Below, in pieces: positions 18,882 to 26,990 of a DNA stretch of 64,000 nt (within the stretch, counting starts at the first letter, position 1; each line of letters begins with the position of its first letter). A program made the position numbers and the translations under genes. The notes under the pieces were generated by a model. That model searched no databases and was not told the origin of the DNA. It was given only the letters and a program-made list of their open reading frames with translations. The stretch comes from Paraburkholderia metrosideri (GTDB taxonomy: Bacteria; Pseudomonadota; Gammaproteobacteria; Burkholderiales; Burkholderiaceae): assembly GCF_904848625.1 (NCBI RefSeq), contig NZ_CAJHCP010000010.1:186001-250000 (forward strand), in the 5' to 3' direction.

Positions 18882-20017
18882 AACGACTCTACTCGCGCGT
18901 GCTGGCCGGCGTGCTGCTCGCGTGCGTGGCAGCGGCAGGCACCGCCACGGGCAGCGCCCACGCCGCAAGCGAAGTGCGCCTGAAGGACCTTGGCCGCTTC
19001 CTCGGCTGGCGCGAGAACATGCTGGTCGGCTACGGCATCGTGTCCGGCCTCGCCGGCTCCGGCGACACGCCGCGCAACCAGGCCACGCGTCAGGCGATGA
19101 TGAACATGATGTCCCAGTTCGATCTGAATCTGACACAGGATCAGGTTCAGAGCCGCAACGTCGCGATGGTCATGATCACGGCATCGCTGCCACCTACTGC
19201 CAACGTCGGCGACCGCATCGACATCAACGTCACGTCGATGGGCGATGCGCGCAGCCTGTCCGGCGGCACGCTGATCATGACCCCGCTGCGCGGTCCTGAC
19301 CGCAAGACTTACGCACTCGCCCAAGGGCCGGTCACCGTCGGTGGCTACCGGTTCGAGGCGAACGGCAACCTTCGGCAGAAAAACCATCCGACTGTCGGCA
19401 CCGTGCCGCAAGGCGCCATCGTCGAAGTCCCGGTGCGTGCTGAACTCGTCACGCAAGATGGCTACCTGAATTTCGTGCTGAGGAACGCCGACGCCACCAC
19501 CGCCGAGCGGATCGCCCAGCGGATCAACGAAACGTTGGGGCCCGGCAGCGCACGCTCGCTCGATGCGGAAACGATCCAGATTCGGGCGCCTGCCGGGAGC
19601 TATGCGCTCAATCGCTATGTCGCGCGCGTCGAGACGTTGAACGTCGTGCCCGACCAGAACTCGCGAGTCGTCGTCAACGAACGCACGGGCACGGTGGTCG
19701 CGGGCGGCGACACGCGAATTGCGCCGATCACGATTTCCCACGGCGACATTCGCGTGACGGTGACCGCCGAGTACTCGGCATCGCAGCCGGAGCTGATCGG
19801 TGTCGCGGGGCGAGGCGTACGCAGCCTTGTGATCGGCAATAGCGATCTTTCCGTCGACGAACCGGGGCAAACCGTCGCCGCGTCGTTTCCACACGGCTCG
19901 GTCGGGGAACTGGTGCGGGCGCTGTCGAAGAGCCGTGTCAGCACCCGCGATGTCATCGCGATCCTCGAAGCCATCAAAGCCGCAGGCGCACTGCACGCCG
20001 ACATCATTGTTCAGTAA
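18875..20017 (+). CDS. flgI: P-ring protein FlgI
   Basis: The 380-residue protein has a signal peptide ending AHA and the family blocks RLKDLGRFLGWRENMLVGYGIV, GLAGSGDTP and GDARSLSGGTLIMTPL, with the C-terminal ALSKSRVSTRDVIAILEAIKAAGALHA. FlgI forms the periplasmic P-ring around the rod. The ATG at 18875 overlaps the last codons of flgH by 7 bases; an ATG at 18863 is also in frame. Length and motifs are normal for the family. Confidence 0.95.
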   Translation: MVKRLYSRVLAGVLLACVAAAGTATGSAHAASEVRLKDLGRFLGWRENMLVGYGIVSGLAGSGDTPRNQATRQAMMNMMSQFDLNLTQDQVQSRNVAMVMITASLPPTANVGDRIDINVTSMGDARSLSGGTLIMTPLRGPDRKTYALAQGPVTVGGYRFEANGNLRQKNHPTVGTVPQGAIVEVPVRAELVTQDGYLNFVLRNADATTAERIAQRINETLGPGSARSLDAETIQIRAPAGSYALNRYVARVETLNVVPDQNSRVVVNERTGTVVAGGDTRIAPITISHGDIRVTVTAEYSASQPELIGVAGRGVRSLVIGNSDLSVDEPGQTVAASFPHGSVGELVRALSKSRVSTRDVIAILEAIKAAGALHADIIVQ

Positions 20018-20036
20018 CAGAAAAAAGGAAGACGCG

Positions 20037-20402
20037 ATGACCATCAACCTGGTAACCGCTATCGCTGCAAAAGCGCTCGACGGTCTATTTGCCCAGCAGA
20101 CGGCCACTGCCCAGAACGTGGCGAACGCCAGCTCAACTCACTTCACGCCGCTGCGCGTGTCGTTCGAGGATGCGCTGCGCGACGCTGCCGCACTTCGTCC
20201 AGGGGACACGCAGGCGAGCGTGCTCTCGCGCGTGTCGGGTGTCACGCCGCGCCTCGCTGCGCCGCTGCCCTTCGAGTCGAACACAGTCCGGCTCGACGAT
20301 GAGATCGCCAGCGCGTCGGAAACGTCGGCCCGTTACGCGATGCTGATCGGCATGCTCGACCGCACGATGCAGATGGAACAACTTGCGATCAAGGGAGGCT
20401 GA
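20037..20402 (+). CDS. flgB: Proximal rod protein FlgB
   Basis: The 121-residue protein carries a diverged rod motif (QNVANASSTHFTPLRVSF, residues about 27-44) and a C-terminal helix (ETSARYAMLIGMLDRTMQMEQLAIKGG) typical of FlgB. The usual NTPGYK is replaced by SSTHFT. AAAAGGAAG lies 5-6 bases before the ATG, so the ribosome site is good. It is followed by flgC and fliE, the normal proximal-rod module. Confidence 0.85.
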   Translation: MTINLVTAIAAKALDGLFAQQTATAQNVANASSTHFTPLRVSFEDALRDAAALRPGDTQASVLSRVSGVTPRLAAPLPFESNTVRLDDEIASASETSARYAMLIGMLDRTMQMEQLAIKGG

Positions 20403-20406
20403 GCGC

Positions 20407-20874
20407 ATGAGCGACACGATCTTCGCCATTACGCGCTCGGGGCTCGATGTGGAGCGGCAGCGCATGGAAGTCATCGCGCAGAACCTGGCCAACGCGAGCA
20501 CCACGCGCACGGCTTCCGGCGTGCCCTATCAACCGTTGCGGCTTGTGTCCGGCCCGCAGATCGCGTCGACGGATTTCGCGGGGCCGCTCCGCGGCACCGG
20601 GGCGGCGCATGCGAGCGGTGCGGCATGGACGCAAAGCGTGGCAGGCGTGCAGACCTACGGTGTCGAGACGCTCGACGTGCCCCCTCGGCTCGTCTACGAC
20701 CCGTCGCATCCTCACGCGGACGCGAAGGGCTTCGTGTCCTACCCCGGTCTCGATCATGCCGGTGAAATGGCGTTGATGGTGCAGACGCAGCGCGTCTACG
20801 AAGCCGATGTGGTGATGTTCAACGCAGCCCGTTCGATGTACATGCGGGCGCTGGAATTGGGGAACCGTTCATGA
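20407..20874 (+). CDS. flgC: Proximal rod protein FlgC
   Basis: The 155-residue protein has the N-terminal motif SGLDVERQRMEVIAQNLANASTTRT, the FlgC-typical YDPSHPHADAKGFVSYP block and the C-terminal EMALMVQTQRVYEADVVMFNAARSM. All features of FlgC are present and the length is normal or slightly long. The stop overlaps the fliE start by 4 bases (ATGA at 20871). Confidence 0.95.
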   Translation: MSDTIFAITRSGLDVERQRMEVIAQNLANASTTRTASGVPYQPLRLVSGPQIASTDFAGPLRGTGAAHASGAAWTQSVAGVQTYGVETLDVPPRLVYDPSHPHADAKGFVSYPGLDHAGEMALMVQTQRVYEADVVMFNAARSMYMRALELGNRS

Positions 20875-21209
20875 GCGTCGCTGAAATCGCCGCTGTCGAA
20901 CCCGGCTTTCTCGCTCCTGCGTGGCACAACGGATTCACGCCGCCGCTTGCATCGCTGCAGAACCCGAGGGACATCGAGCCTGCTACGCAGTCCGGCTTCG
21001 CGGACCTGCTGGTGTCCGGGTTGCAAGACGTGGATCAGCAGGTCCGCGCCGCCGATACGGCGGTCGCCGATTTCGCGCTCGGCGCGGATCTGCCGCCGCA
21101 TCAGGTCGTGATGGCGCTCGAGCAGGCCCGCATGTCACTGCAATTCGCCCTGCAGGTGCGCTCGCGACTCGTCGAGGGGTATCAGGAACTGATGCGAATG
21201 CAACTCTGA
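20871..21209 (+). CDS. fliE: MS-ring to rod junction protein FliE
   Basis: The 112-residue protein has the conserved FliE C-terminal half: VDQQVRAADTAVADFALGADLPPHQVVMALEQARMSLQFALQVRSRLVEGYQELMRMQL. FliE joins the MS-ring to the proximal rod and is an early export substrate. It stands between flgC and fliF, as expected, with 1 base between its stop and the fliF start. Confidence 0.93.
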   Translation: MSVAEIAAVEPGFLAPAWHNGFTPPLASLQNPRDIEPATQSGFADLLVSGLQDVDQQVRAADTAVADFALGADLPPHQVVMALEQARMSLQFALQVRSRLVEGYQELMRMQL

Positions 21210-21210
21210 G

Positions 21211-22764
21211 ATGGAATCCAGCATGTCTCGCTTGACTACCTTTTTCACCAGCGCCTCGCGTGAGCGGCAATTCATGCTTGTGGGCCTGTTATCGCTGCTG
21301 TTGTTCGGCGCGATGGCCGTCGTGTATTTCTGGTTGCGTCCGGGCTATCAGGTGCTGTTCCGCGATCTGAAGCCGCAGGACGCCTCGGCGGTCGTCGCCG
21401 AACTGGACAAGCAGAAAGTACCGTACCGGATCGACGATAAGACCTCGGCTATTCTCGTCCCGGAGGGCGATACCCGCGCGCTGCGCCTCAAGTTGATGAG
21501 CAGCGACCTGCGCCTGCAAGGCGCGGTCGGCTTCGAGCTGTTCAACAATTCCGATCTTGGCCTGACGGAGTTTGCACAGAAGGTGAATTACCAGCGCGCG
21601 CTGCAGGGCGAGCTGGCGCGCACGATCATGACGCTCGATGAGATCGATCTGGCGCGCGTGCATCTGACGCTGCCGGAGTCATCGCTGTTTCGCCGCGATG
21701 CGGTGCGGCCCAAGGCATCGGTCGCGCTCTTCATGCGCGACGGTCAGGCGCTCGCGGCCGAAACCGTGCGCGGCATTCAACGTCTCGTGGCCGCTGCAGT
21801 GCCGGACCTGTCCGCCTCCGATGTCACCGTGCTCGATCAACGGGGTGACCTGGCGAACGCTAAAGGCAGCGACAGCGCGGAGATCGACAATCCGCACTTC
21901 GCATTGAAACAGGCCATCGAGTCCCGGTACGAGCGGAAAATTCTTGCGCAGATCGCGCCGATCCTCAGCGGCGGTCAGGCTCGCGTGAGCGTCGACGCGA
22001 ATCTCGACTTCGCGCAGATACGCACGACGCGCGAATCAGGCACCACGCGTCCGATCGTGAATCACGATGAGACGGCAGGCTCCGCGTCGCCTCTGCCCGC
22101 CGCGAAGAGTGCGAGCGGGATGCCAGTGGCGGGCCTGCCGCCGCTGCCCGGCGCGCCGTCCAACGATGGCACCCGAACCGACCGCAACCTCGAACAGATC
22201 GTGTCGCAGCCCGGCTCCATTCGTCGTCTCTCGGTGGGCATCGTGCTCGATCAAGCTTTGCCGCAAGACGATATGGCCCGTGTCAGCGCGGTGGTCGGCG
22301 CGTCGATCGGCCTCGACGCTGCGCGCGGCGATGTGTTGTCGATCTATGTGCGGCATTCCGCGACCGCAGCCCCGGATTCGACGCCCGCGAATAGCGGCAT
22401 AACCGCGCCTGTCGATGCTGCCCTCTCCAACGAGCAGGCCGACCCTTCGAATGCTCGCGCCATCGCGTCAGAAGAACCCGTCGATCCGAAAATCGGCCGG
22501 CCCGCTCGACAGGCGTCCGTCGCACCGGCCCCGCCAAGCGCGTCTCAACCGATTCGCGCTTGGCTATCGGACAATCGCGCCGCCAGCCTGTCCGGTGCAT
22601 TGCTGATCGTCCTGGCGGCTGGCGCGTTCGCCTTCACGCGAATGAACCGGGCGGCGCATTATGGTCAGCTCCCGCGAGTTCTGAGCGCGCAGCAGCGCGA
22701 AGCCTATGTGGTCCGCTTGCGCGCTTTGCTCGCCGACGCCGGAGGTCCGCATGGCCGCGCCTGA
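21211..22764 (+). CDS. fliF: MS-ring protein FliF
   Basis: The 517-residue protein has a first membrane helix at about residues 20-40, ring-building domains with NYQRALQGELARTIMTLDEIDLARVHLTLP, a Gly/Pro/Ala-rich loop near residues 285-320 and a second helix near residues 455-475. The tail after the second helix is about 45 residues. In flagella this tail binds FliG, whose counterpart here is short. The start at 21211 is used; an ATG at 21223 is also in frame. FliF is the inner-membrane foundation of the basal body. Confidence 0.95.
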   Translation: MESSMSRLTTFFTSASRERQFMLVGLLSLLLFGAMAVVYFWLRPGYQVLFRDLKPQDASAVVAELDKQKVPYRIDDKTSAILVPEGDTRALRLKLMSSDLRLQGAVGFELFNNSDLGLTEFAQKVNYQRALQGELARTIMTLDEIDLARVHLTLPESSLFRRDAVRPKASVALFMRDGQALAAETVRGIQRLVAAAVPDLSASDVTVLDQRGDLANAKGSDSAEIDNPHFALKQAIESRYERKILAQIAPILSGGQARVSVDANLDFAQIRTTRESGTTRPIVNHDETAGSASPLPAAKSASGMPVAGLPPLPGAPSNDGTRTDRNLEQIVSQPGSIRRLSVGIVLDQALPQDDMARVSAVVGASIGLDAARGDVLSIYVRHSATAAPDSTPANSGITAPVDAALSNEQADPSNARAIASEEPVDPKIGRPARQASVAPAPPSASQPIRAWLSDNRAASLSGALLIVLAAGAFAFTRMNRAAHYGQLPRVLSAQQREAYVVRLRALLADAGGPHGRA

Positions 22765-23308
22765 CAACGACGCATCACGCGAGCGTCAGTTGCGCCGCAC
22801 GGTGGCCGAATTGAGCGAATGCGCGATCGACGATATCGAAGCCATCTGGGGCGCACTTTCGCATGACGAGCGCGACCAGTTGCGCCCTCTGCTCGCTGAA
22901 GCGGCGCGCGTAACGCCTGGCAACCTGACTGCCGCGGGCTTTGCCGACATGGAGACGAGTCAGTCGGGCAAGCTCACCAGCGACGACAACGGCCCAGCGT
23001 TCGCGCAACGCATCACCGGGCTGGCCGAGAGCCTGCCGAACGAAGTGCTGTCGCGACTCATCTTCAGCCTCGACGATTGCGCCCGCGATGCCGTGATCGA
23101 CGCTTTGCCGGCGGAGCGCCGCGCGTTGCTCGTTCGTGACGGGCACACCTGGCGCATCACTGAACGCGCGCGCGCCGCCTTGCGAGACGCGGCGTCCGCC
23201 GTCGGCGCGCAGTCGTTCGATTCGTCGGCCAGACGAAGCAACGCGCCGGCCGCTCAACGCTCGACGTTGAACGCGAAACTCCGCCGCTGGATCGGACGGG
23301 CAGCATGA
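22751..23308 (+). CDS. Short protein in the fliG position (FliG-like remnant or SctK-like)
   Basis: The 185-residue product lies exactly where fliG lies in flagellar operons, overlapping fliF by 14 bases and fliH by 4, with GGAGGT just before its ATG. FliG is normally about 330 residues with a C-terminal torque domain of conserved charged residues. Here I see one FliG-middle-like helical repeat (LPNEVLSRLIFSLDDCARDAVIDALPAERRALL) and no recognisable torque helix. It could be a FliG shortened to a scaffold or an unrelated adaptor of the injectisome SctK kind. Assignment is by position plus weak similarity. Confidence 0.5.
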   Translation: MAAPDNDASRERQLRRTVAELSECAIDDIEAIWGALSHDERDQLRPLLAEAARVTPGNLTAAGFADMETSQSGKLTSDDNGPAFAQRITGLAESLPNEVLSRLIFSLDDCARDAVIDALPAERRALLVRDGHTWRITERARAALRDAASAVGAQSFDSSARRSNAPAAQRSTLNAKLRRWIGRAA

Positions 23309-24027
23309 GTCTGCTTCTCAAGGCCGGAGAGATCACGGTAGGAAGCGGACGCAGGCCGCTGGTGCAAGGGGCCGTCACGCCCATTCACGCCGCGCAGACG
23401 GGGCAGCCGGAGCAACGCGCTGCTCTCACTGCGAGCGACGCGCGTCCCGATGGGCAGATCGAGTCGCTCAAACATCGCGTTGCAGAACTGGAACGCGCTT
23501 ACGAGGAGCAGACGCGTCATGTCGAAACGCTCAAGCAGGAAGCCTATCAACGCGGGATCGACGCAGGCATCGAGAGCGGTGTTGCTCGCGCGGAAAACGA
23601 TCACACGGCCATGCTCGACAGGCTCGAAGCCGGGGTCAAAGCGGCGCTCGCGGCATTGCATGAACGCCTGCAAGTCATCGAGGTCCTTGCACTCGATGTC
23701 GCCCAGTCCGCGCTGGAGAAAGTGATTGGCGACCCGGCGTCGTATACAGCGCTAATCGGGCAAACCGTGCGTCATCATCTCGCGCAGACTGCAGCGGGTT
23801 CGGCCGTCGGCATTCGAGTATCCGCTGATGATTTCGCCGACCCCGTTCTGTTGAAGGATACGTTCGCAACCCTGACCCGCCACACGTTGCTGGCGGTCAA
23901 GGCCGATCCGCAATTGCGCTCCGGCGCCTGCGTGATCGAACTGACGCTTGGCCGTCTCGACCTGAGCCTGCCGCAACAGATGACGCGCATCGTTACCACC
24001 CTCGATGGACTGCGCGCCGATGACTGA
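23305..24027 (+). CDS. fliH: Export ATPase regulator FliH
   Basis: The 240-residue protein has a long coiled-coil middle (about residues 48-120, HRVAELERAYEEQTRHVETLKQEAYQRGIDAG) and a C-terminal domain with ALEKVIGD and LRSGACVIEL, the FliH/SctL layout. The family forms dimers that hold the ATPase to the C-ring and regulate it. It overlaps the fliG-position gene by 4 bases and fliI by 8. Confidence 0.9.
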   Translation: MSLLLKAGEITVGSGRRPLVQGAVTPIHAAQTGQPEQRAALTASDARPDGQIESLKHRVAELERAYEEQTRHVETLKQEAYQRGIDAGIESGVARAENDHTAMLDRLEAGVKAALAALHERLQVIEVLALDVAQSALEKVIGDPASYTALIGQTVRHHLAQTAAGSAVGIRVSADDFADPVLLKDTFATLTRHTLLAVKADPQLRSGACVIELTLGRLDLSLPQQMTRIVTTLDGLRADD

Positions 24028-25348
24028 GCAGCCGCCGCTTCATCGTTACGTCGCCGCGATGCGTGAACTCGATCCGCTCGCCCGCACAGGTGCTGTCACA
24101 CGCGTAATGCCGACCTTCGTCGAGGCGGATGGCCCAGGCGTGCCGCTCGGCTCGCTCTGCACGCTCGGCGGCCCGGGGCCACAGCAAAGCTACGCGGAAG
24201 TCGTCAAGGTCGAAATGGGACGAGTCACGCTGGCGCCTTACACGTCGGCTGCGGCAATCTGCGTTGGCGATCCGGTGTGCGCCACGCGCGTCGGCGCGAC
24301 GATTCCCGTCGGCCCTGCGTATCTTGGCCGCGTGATTGACCCGCTGGGCCACCCGCTGGACGGCGGCCCAGCCATTCCCAAAACCGGATCCACGTGGCCG
24401 CTTGCCGGTGTCGGCACGCCGCCGCTGGATCGATTGTCGCCAGTCACACCGCTCGAAACCGGCATCCGCGCGATCGACGGGCTGTTGACCTTGGGGGTCG
24501 GTCAGCGCGTGGGCATTTTCGCGGGCAGCGGCGTCGGCAAGACCACGCTGCTGGCCAGCCTCGCCCGGCATGTCGAGGCGGACGTTTGCGTGTTGTGTCT
24601 CGTCGGCGAGCGCGGTCGCGAAGCCGAGGAATTCTGGCAACGCTCGCTCTCCAAGACGACCCGCGCGCGCTCGACCATGGTCGTCGCCACGTCCGACCAG
24701 TCCGCTGTCATGCGCGCACGCAGCGTACTGGTGGCGCTGTCGCTCGCTGAATATTTTCGCGCGCAGGGAGCGCATGTGCTGTTGCTGCTCGACTCGGTCA
24801 CGCGCTATGCGCTCGCGCTGCGCGAGATCGGCCTTGCCGCGGGCGAACCGCCAACCGTGCGCGCCTACACGCCTGGCGTGTTCGCGGCGCTGCCGAAAAT
24901 CGTCGAACGATGCGGGGTGCTCAGGCATAACGGTGCGATTACCGCACTGATGACCGTGTTGACCGAAACCGACGAGGTCGACGACCCGATGGCCGAAACG
25001 ATGCGCGCTCTGCTCGACGGCCACATCGTGCTGACGCGTGAACTTGCGGAGCAAGGTCACTATCCCGCGATTCAGGTTCCGCGCAGTATCAGCCGCGTGA
25101 TGCAGTACGTAACGCAACCCGACGAACGCCGGCTCGCGGCCGAAGCCGTCATGCAACTCGCAGTCTACGAGTCGTCCCGCACGCTGGTGGAGTCGGCCTT
25201 GTACGCGGCGGGCAGCAATCCCGCGCTCGACCGCGCACTGCTCAAGCGCGACGCGCTAGTCGACTTTCTCCGGCAGCCTTCCGACACGGCGACATCGCGC
25301 GAGACGACGCTCCGTGCGTTGGCTGCGTTGCTCAAGGACAAGCCATGA
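24020..25348 (+). CDS. fliI: Flagellar-type export ATPase FliI
   Basis: The 442-residue protein has Walker A FAGSGVGKTT near residue 170, a Walker B stretch LLLLDSVTRYALALREIGLA and the T3SS ATPase signature PKIVERCG. FliI is the hexameric ATPase that unfolds and feeds substrates to the gate. The ATG at 24020 overlaps the end of fliH by 8 bases; an in-frame ATG at 24005 is possible. Length is normal (about 440-460). Confidence 0.97.
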   Translation: MTEQPPLHRYVAAMRELDPLARTGAVTRVMPTFVEADGPGVPLGSLCTLGGPGPQQSYAEVVKVEMGRVTLAPYTSAAAICVGDPVCATRVGATIPVGPAYLGRVIDPLGHPLDGGPAIPKTGSTWPLAGVGTPPLDRLSPVTPLETGIRAIDGLLTLGVGQRVGIFAGSGVGKTTLLASLARHVEADVCVLCLVGERGREAEEFWQRSLSKTTRARSTMVVATSDQSAVMRARSVLVALSLAEYFRAQGAHVLLLLDSVTRYALALREIGLAAGEPPTVRAYTPGVFAALPKIVERCGVLRHNGAITALMTVLTETDEVDDPMAETMRALLDGHIVLTRELAEQGHYPAIQVPRSISRVMQYVTQPDERRLAAEAVMQLAVYESSRTLVESALYAAGSNPALDRALLKRDALVDFLRQPSDTATSRETTLRALAALLKDKP

Positions 25349-25358
25349 GGCCATCCCT

Positions 25359-25811
25359 ATGAAAAAGCGCCAGCAGTTTGAGACCACGCGTCAGATCGCC
25401 GCCTTGCGCCCGTTGCAACTTGAACGGGCGCGCATGGACACCTTGCGCGTGGTGCAAACGTTCGAGCACAGCGTCACTCAGGAGCAGGCCGTCGCCGCGA
25501 ACCTGGATGCGCATCTCGACGGATGGCGCAATGCGTTGCGCACCCCAAGTGGATTTTCTCCGTCGCTTGCCGCGAATTGGGCGGCCGCGGCAGCGTCGGT
25601 TCATGCCAAGCATATTCAGGCGCAGCAAAGCATGCGCGATGCCGCAGCCCGGGTCGAACAGCAACGCGCTGAAATGACACGCCACGAGCAGCAAGCCGAG
25701 CACGCAAAAACGGGCGCCGAACGGGCGCGGCGGCAATTCGAGCGCGAGCGCGACGAGCAACACGCAAACAGGATCGAGGACATGTATCTGTCACAGGAAA
25801 GCCGTTCATGA
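25359..25811 (+). CDS. fliJ: Export stalk protein FliJ
   Basis: The 150-residue protein is strongly helical and charged, with coiled-coil sequence at both ends (RARMDTLRVVQTFEHSVTQEQAVAANLDAHL; AARVEQQRAEMTRHEQQAEHAKTGAER). This is the FliJ/SctO pattern: a helical hairpin that inserts into the ATPase ring and contacts FlhA. The family has little sequence conservation, so position after fliI and coiled-coil character carry the call. It overlaps the next gene by 4 bases. Confidence 0.85.
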   Translation: MKKRQQFETTRQIAALRPLQLERARMDTLRVVQTFEHSVTQEQAVAANLDAHLDGWRNALRTPSGFSPSLAANWAAAAASVHAKHIQAQQSMRDAAARVEQQRAEMTRHEQQAEHAKTGAERARRQFERERDEQHANRIEDMYLSQESRS

Positions 25812-26566
25812 AAGTCGATTCATCCAGCGTGGGGCGCGACATGGGCGTGTCGAGTGACGGGGCACGCATCGCATCCGGTCGCACTCGCCCTGCGTTCGAG
25901 CAGGTGCTGCGCGCGATGGAAAAGGACATGTGGCCCGGTGCTAAAGCGGGACGTATGACCGGCGACCCGCTGCCAGGACAGACGCAGCCCAACGCTAAGA
26001 AGGGTGTTGCAAGCGTAGTCGCATTGAATGCCGATGCGAGCGCTGGCGCGCGCAACGCCTTTGTAGCAAGCGCCGGCAAGTTGGACGCAGCGACGACCTC
26101 GCTCAACGCCGCGCCTCGCAGCGGATCTCGTTTGCCACCAACATCGGCAGCGCAACACTCAGGCAGCGGCGCCCAACCTGACGCCGAAGCGGTACTGACC
26201 GTATTCGAAACACCGTCGCCCCTCACTCCGAGCCAGAGCCGGACGGTGTCGACGGAGAGCCGCGTCACGCACCCGCCCTCAGCGTCAACCTCAACGCCGC
26301 GCTTCATGCACTCGCCAGTCTCACCGGCGCTTATGTCGCTGAATGCTGATGGCACCGCTGCGCCTTACCGGCTGACCGTCATGAACGGCGCTGGCGGGGT
26401 CAGCGTCGCGCTACGTGTCAGTGCCGCGCGGGCCGACGAACTCGACACGCTCACCCAACGCGCGCTCGACGAACTGGATAGCCACGGCGCACGAGGCGTG
26501 CGGCTCATCGTCAACGGCGTCGAACCCGTTCCAACTTCTTTGCGAGGTCTTCCGCATGCCTATTAG
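25808..26566 (+). CDS. fliK: Hook-length control protein, FliK-like by position
   Basis: The 252-residue protein has a low-complexity Ala/Ser/Thr/Pro-rich N-terminal two thirds and a compact C-terminal segment (YRLTVMNGAGGVSVALRVSA, then a helix to RGVRLIVNG). FliK has this plan: a disordered ruler and a folded C-terminal switch domain that acts on FlhB. The usual FliK C-terminal motif is not clear and the protein is shorter than typical FliK. Place between fliJ and flgD fits FliK. The end overlaps flgD by 11 bases. Confidence 0.6.
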   Translation: MKVDSSSVGRDMGVSSDGARIASGRTRPAFEQVLRAMEKDMWPGAKAGRMTGDPLPGQTQPNAKKGVASVVALNADASAGARNAFVASAGKLDAATTSLNAAPRSGSRLPPTSAAQHSGSGAQPDAEAVLTVFETPSPLTPSQSRTVSTESRVTHPPSASTSTPRFMHSPVSPALMSLNADGTAAPYRLTVMNGAGGVSVALRVSAARADELDTLTQRALDELDSHGARGVRLIVNGVEPVPTSLRGLPHAY

Positions 26567-26963
26567 CCCCGTCAGTTCGACCAGCGACGTGAACAACCGG
26601 ATCGACTCGTTGGGTCTCGACATGCAGTCCCTGCTGCAGATCATCCTGACCCAGTTGACCTATCAAGACCCGCTTAAGCCGGTCGACAACTTCGAGTTCG
26701 TCTCACAGTTGGCACAGTTCACCTCGCTCGAACAATCGCGTCAGATGACGGACAAGATCGACAACCTGCTGTCCGTTCAGTCCGCCACGCAAACCCTCGG
26801 CCTGCTCGGCCGCAACGTCGATGTTCAGACCGACGCCGCGCTTCTAAGCGGCGTCGTCAAAAGTGTGTCGTTCAAGGATTCGCAACCGCAGTTGACCGTT
26901 GAAACCACGAGCGGCGAATTCCTTACCAACGCCAGCATTTCGCAAATCGTTTCGGTCCGCTAG
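26556..26963 (+). CDS. flgD: Short hook-cap protein FlgD
   Basis: The 135-residue protein contains the conserved FlgD N-terminal block (LLQIILTQLTYQDPLKPVDNFEFVSQLAQFTSLEQS) followed by about 60 residues of short beta-rich sequence. Typical FlgD has about 220 residues with a Tudor-like and an Ig-like domain; at least the Ig-like part is missing. The gene has its own stop and is followed after 27 bases by flgE, so this is a reduced form and not an assembly break as far as can be seen. FlgD caps the growing hook. Confidence 0.88.
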   Translation: MPISPVSSTSDVNNRIDSLGLDMQSLLQIILTQLTYQDPLKPVDNFEFVSQLAQFTSLEQSRQMTDKIDNLLSVQSATQTLGLLGRNVDVQTDAALLSGVVKSVSFKDSQPQLTVETTSGEFLTNASISQIVSVR

Positions 26964-26990
26964 ACGATCGTTCCTCAACGGAGAGTTCCT

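Noticed and set aside
18800..20107. Minus-strand 435-codon frame opposite flgI
   Set aside because: Product has no family likeness and flgI on the plus strand is certain.
23993..25156. Minus-strand 387-codon frame opposite fliI
   Set aside because: It is antisense to the certain export ATPase and has shadow composition (His, Arg and Ala rich).
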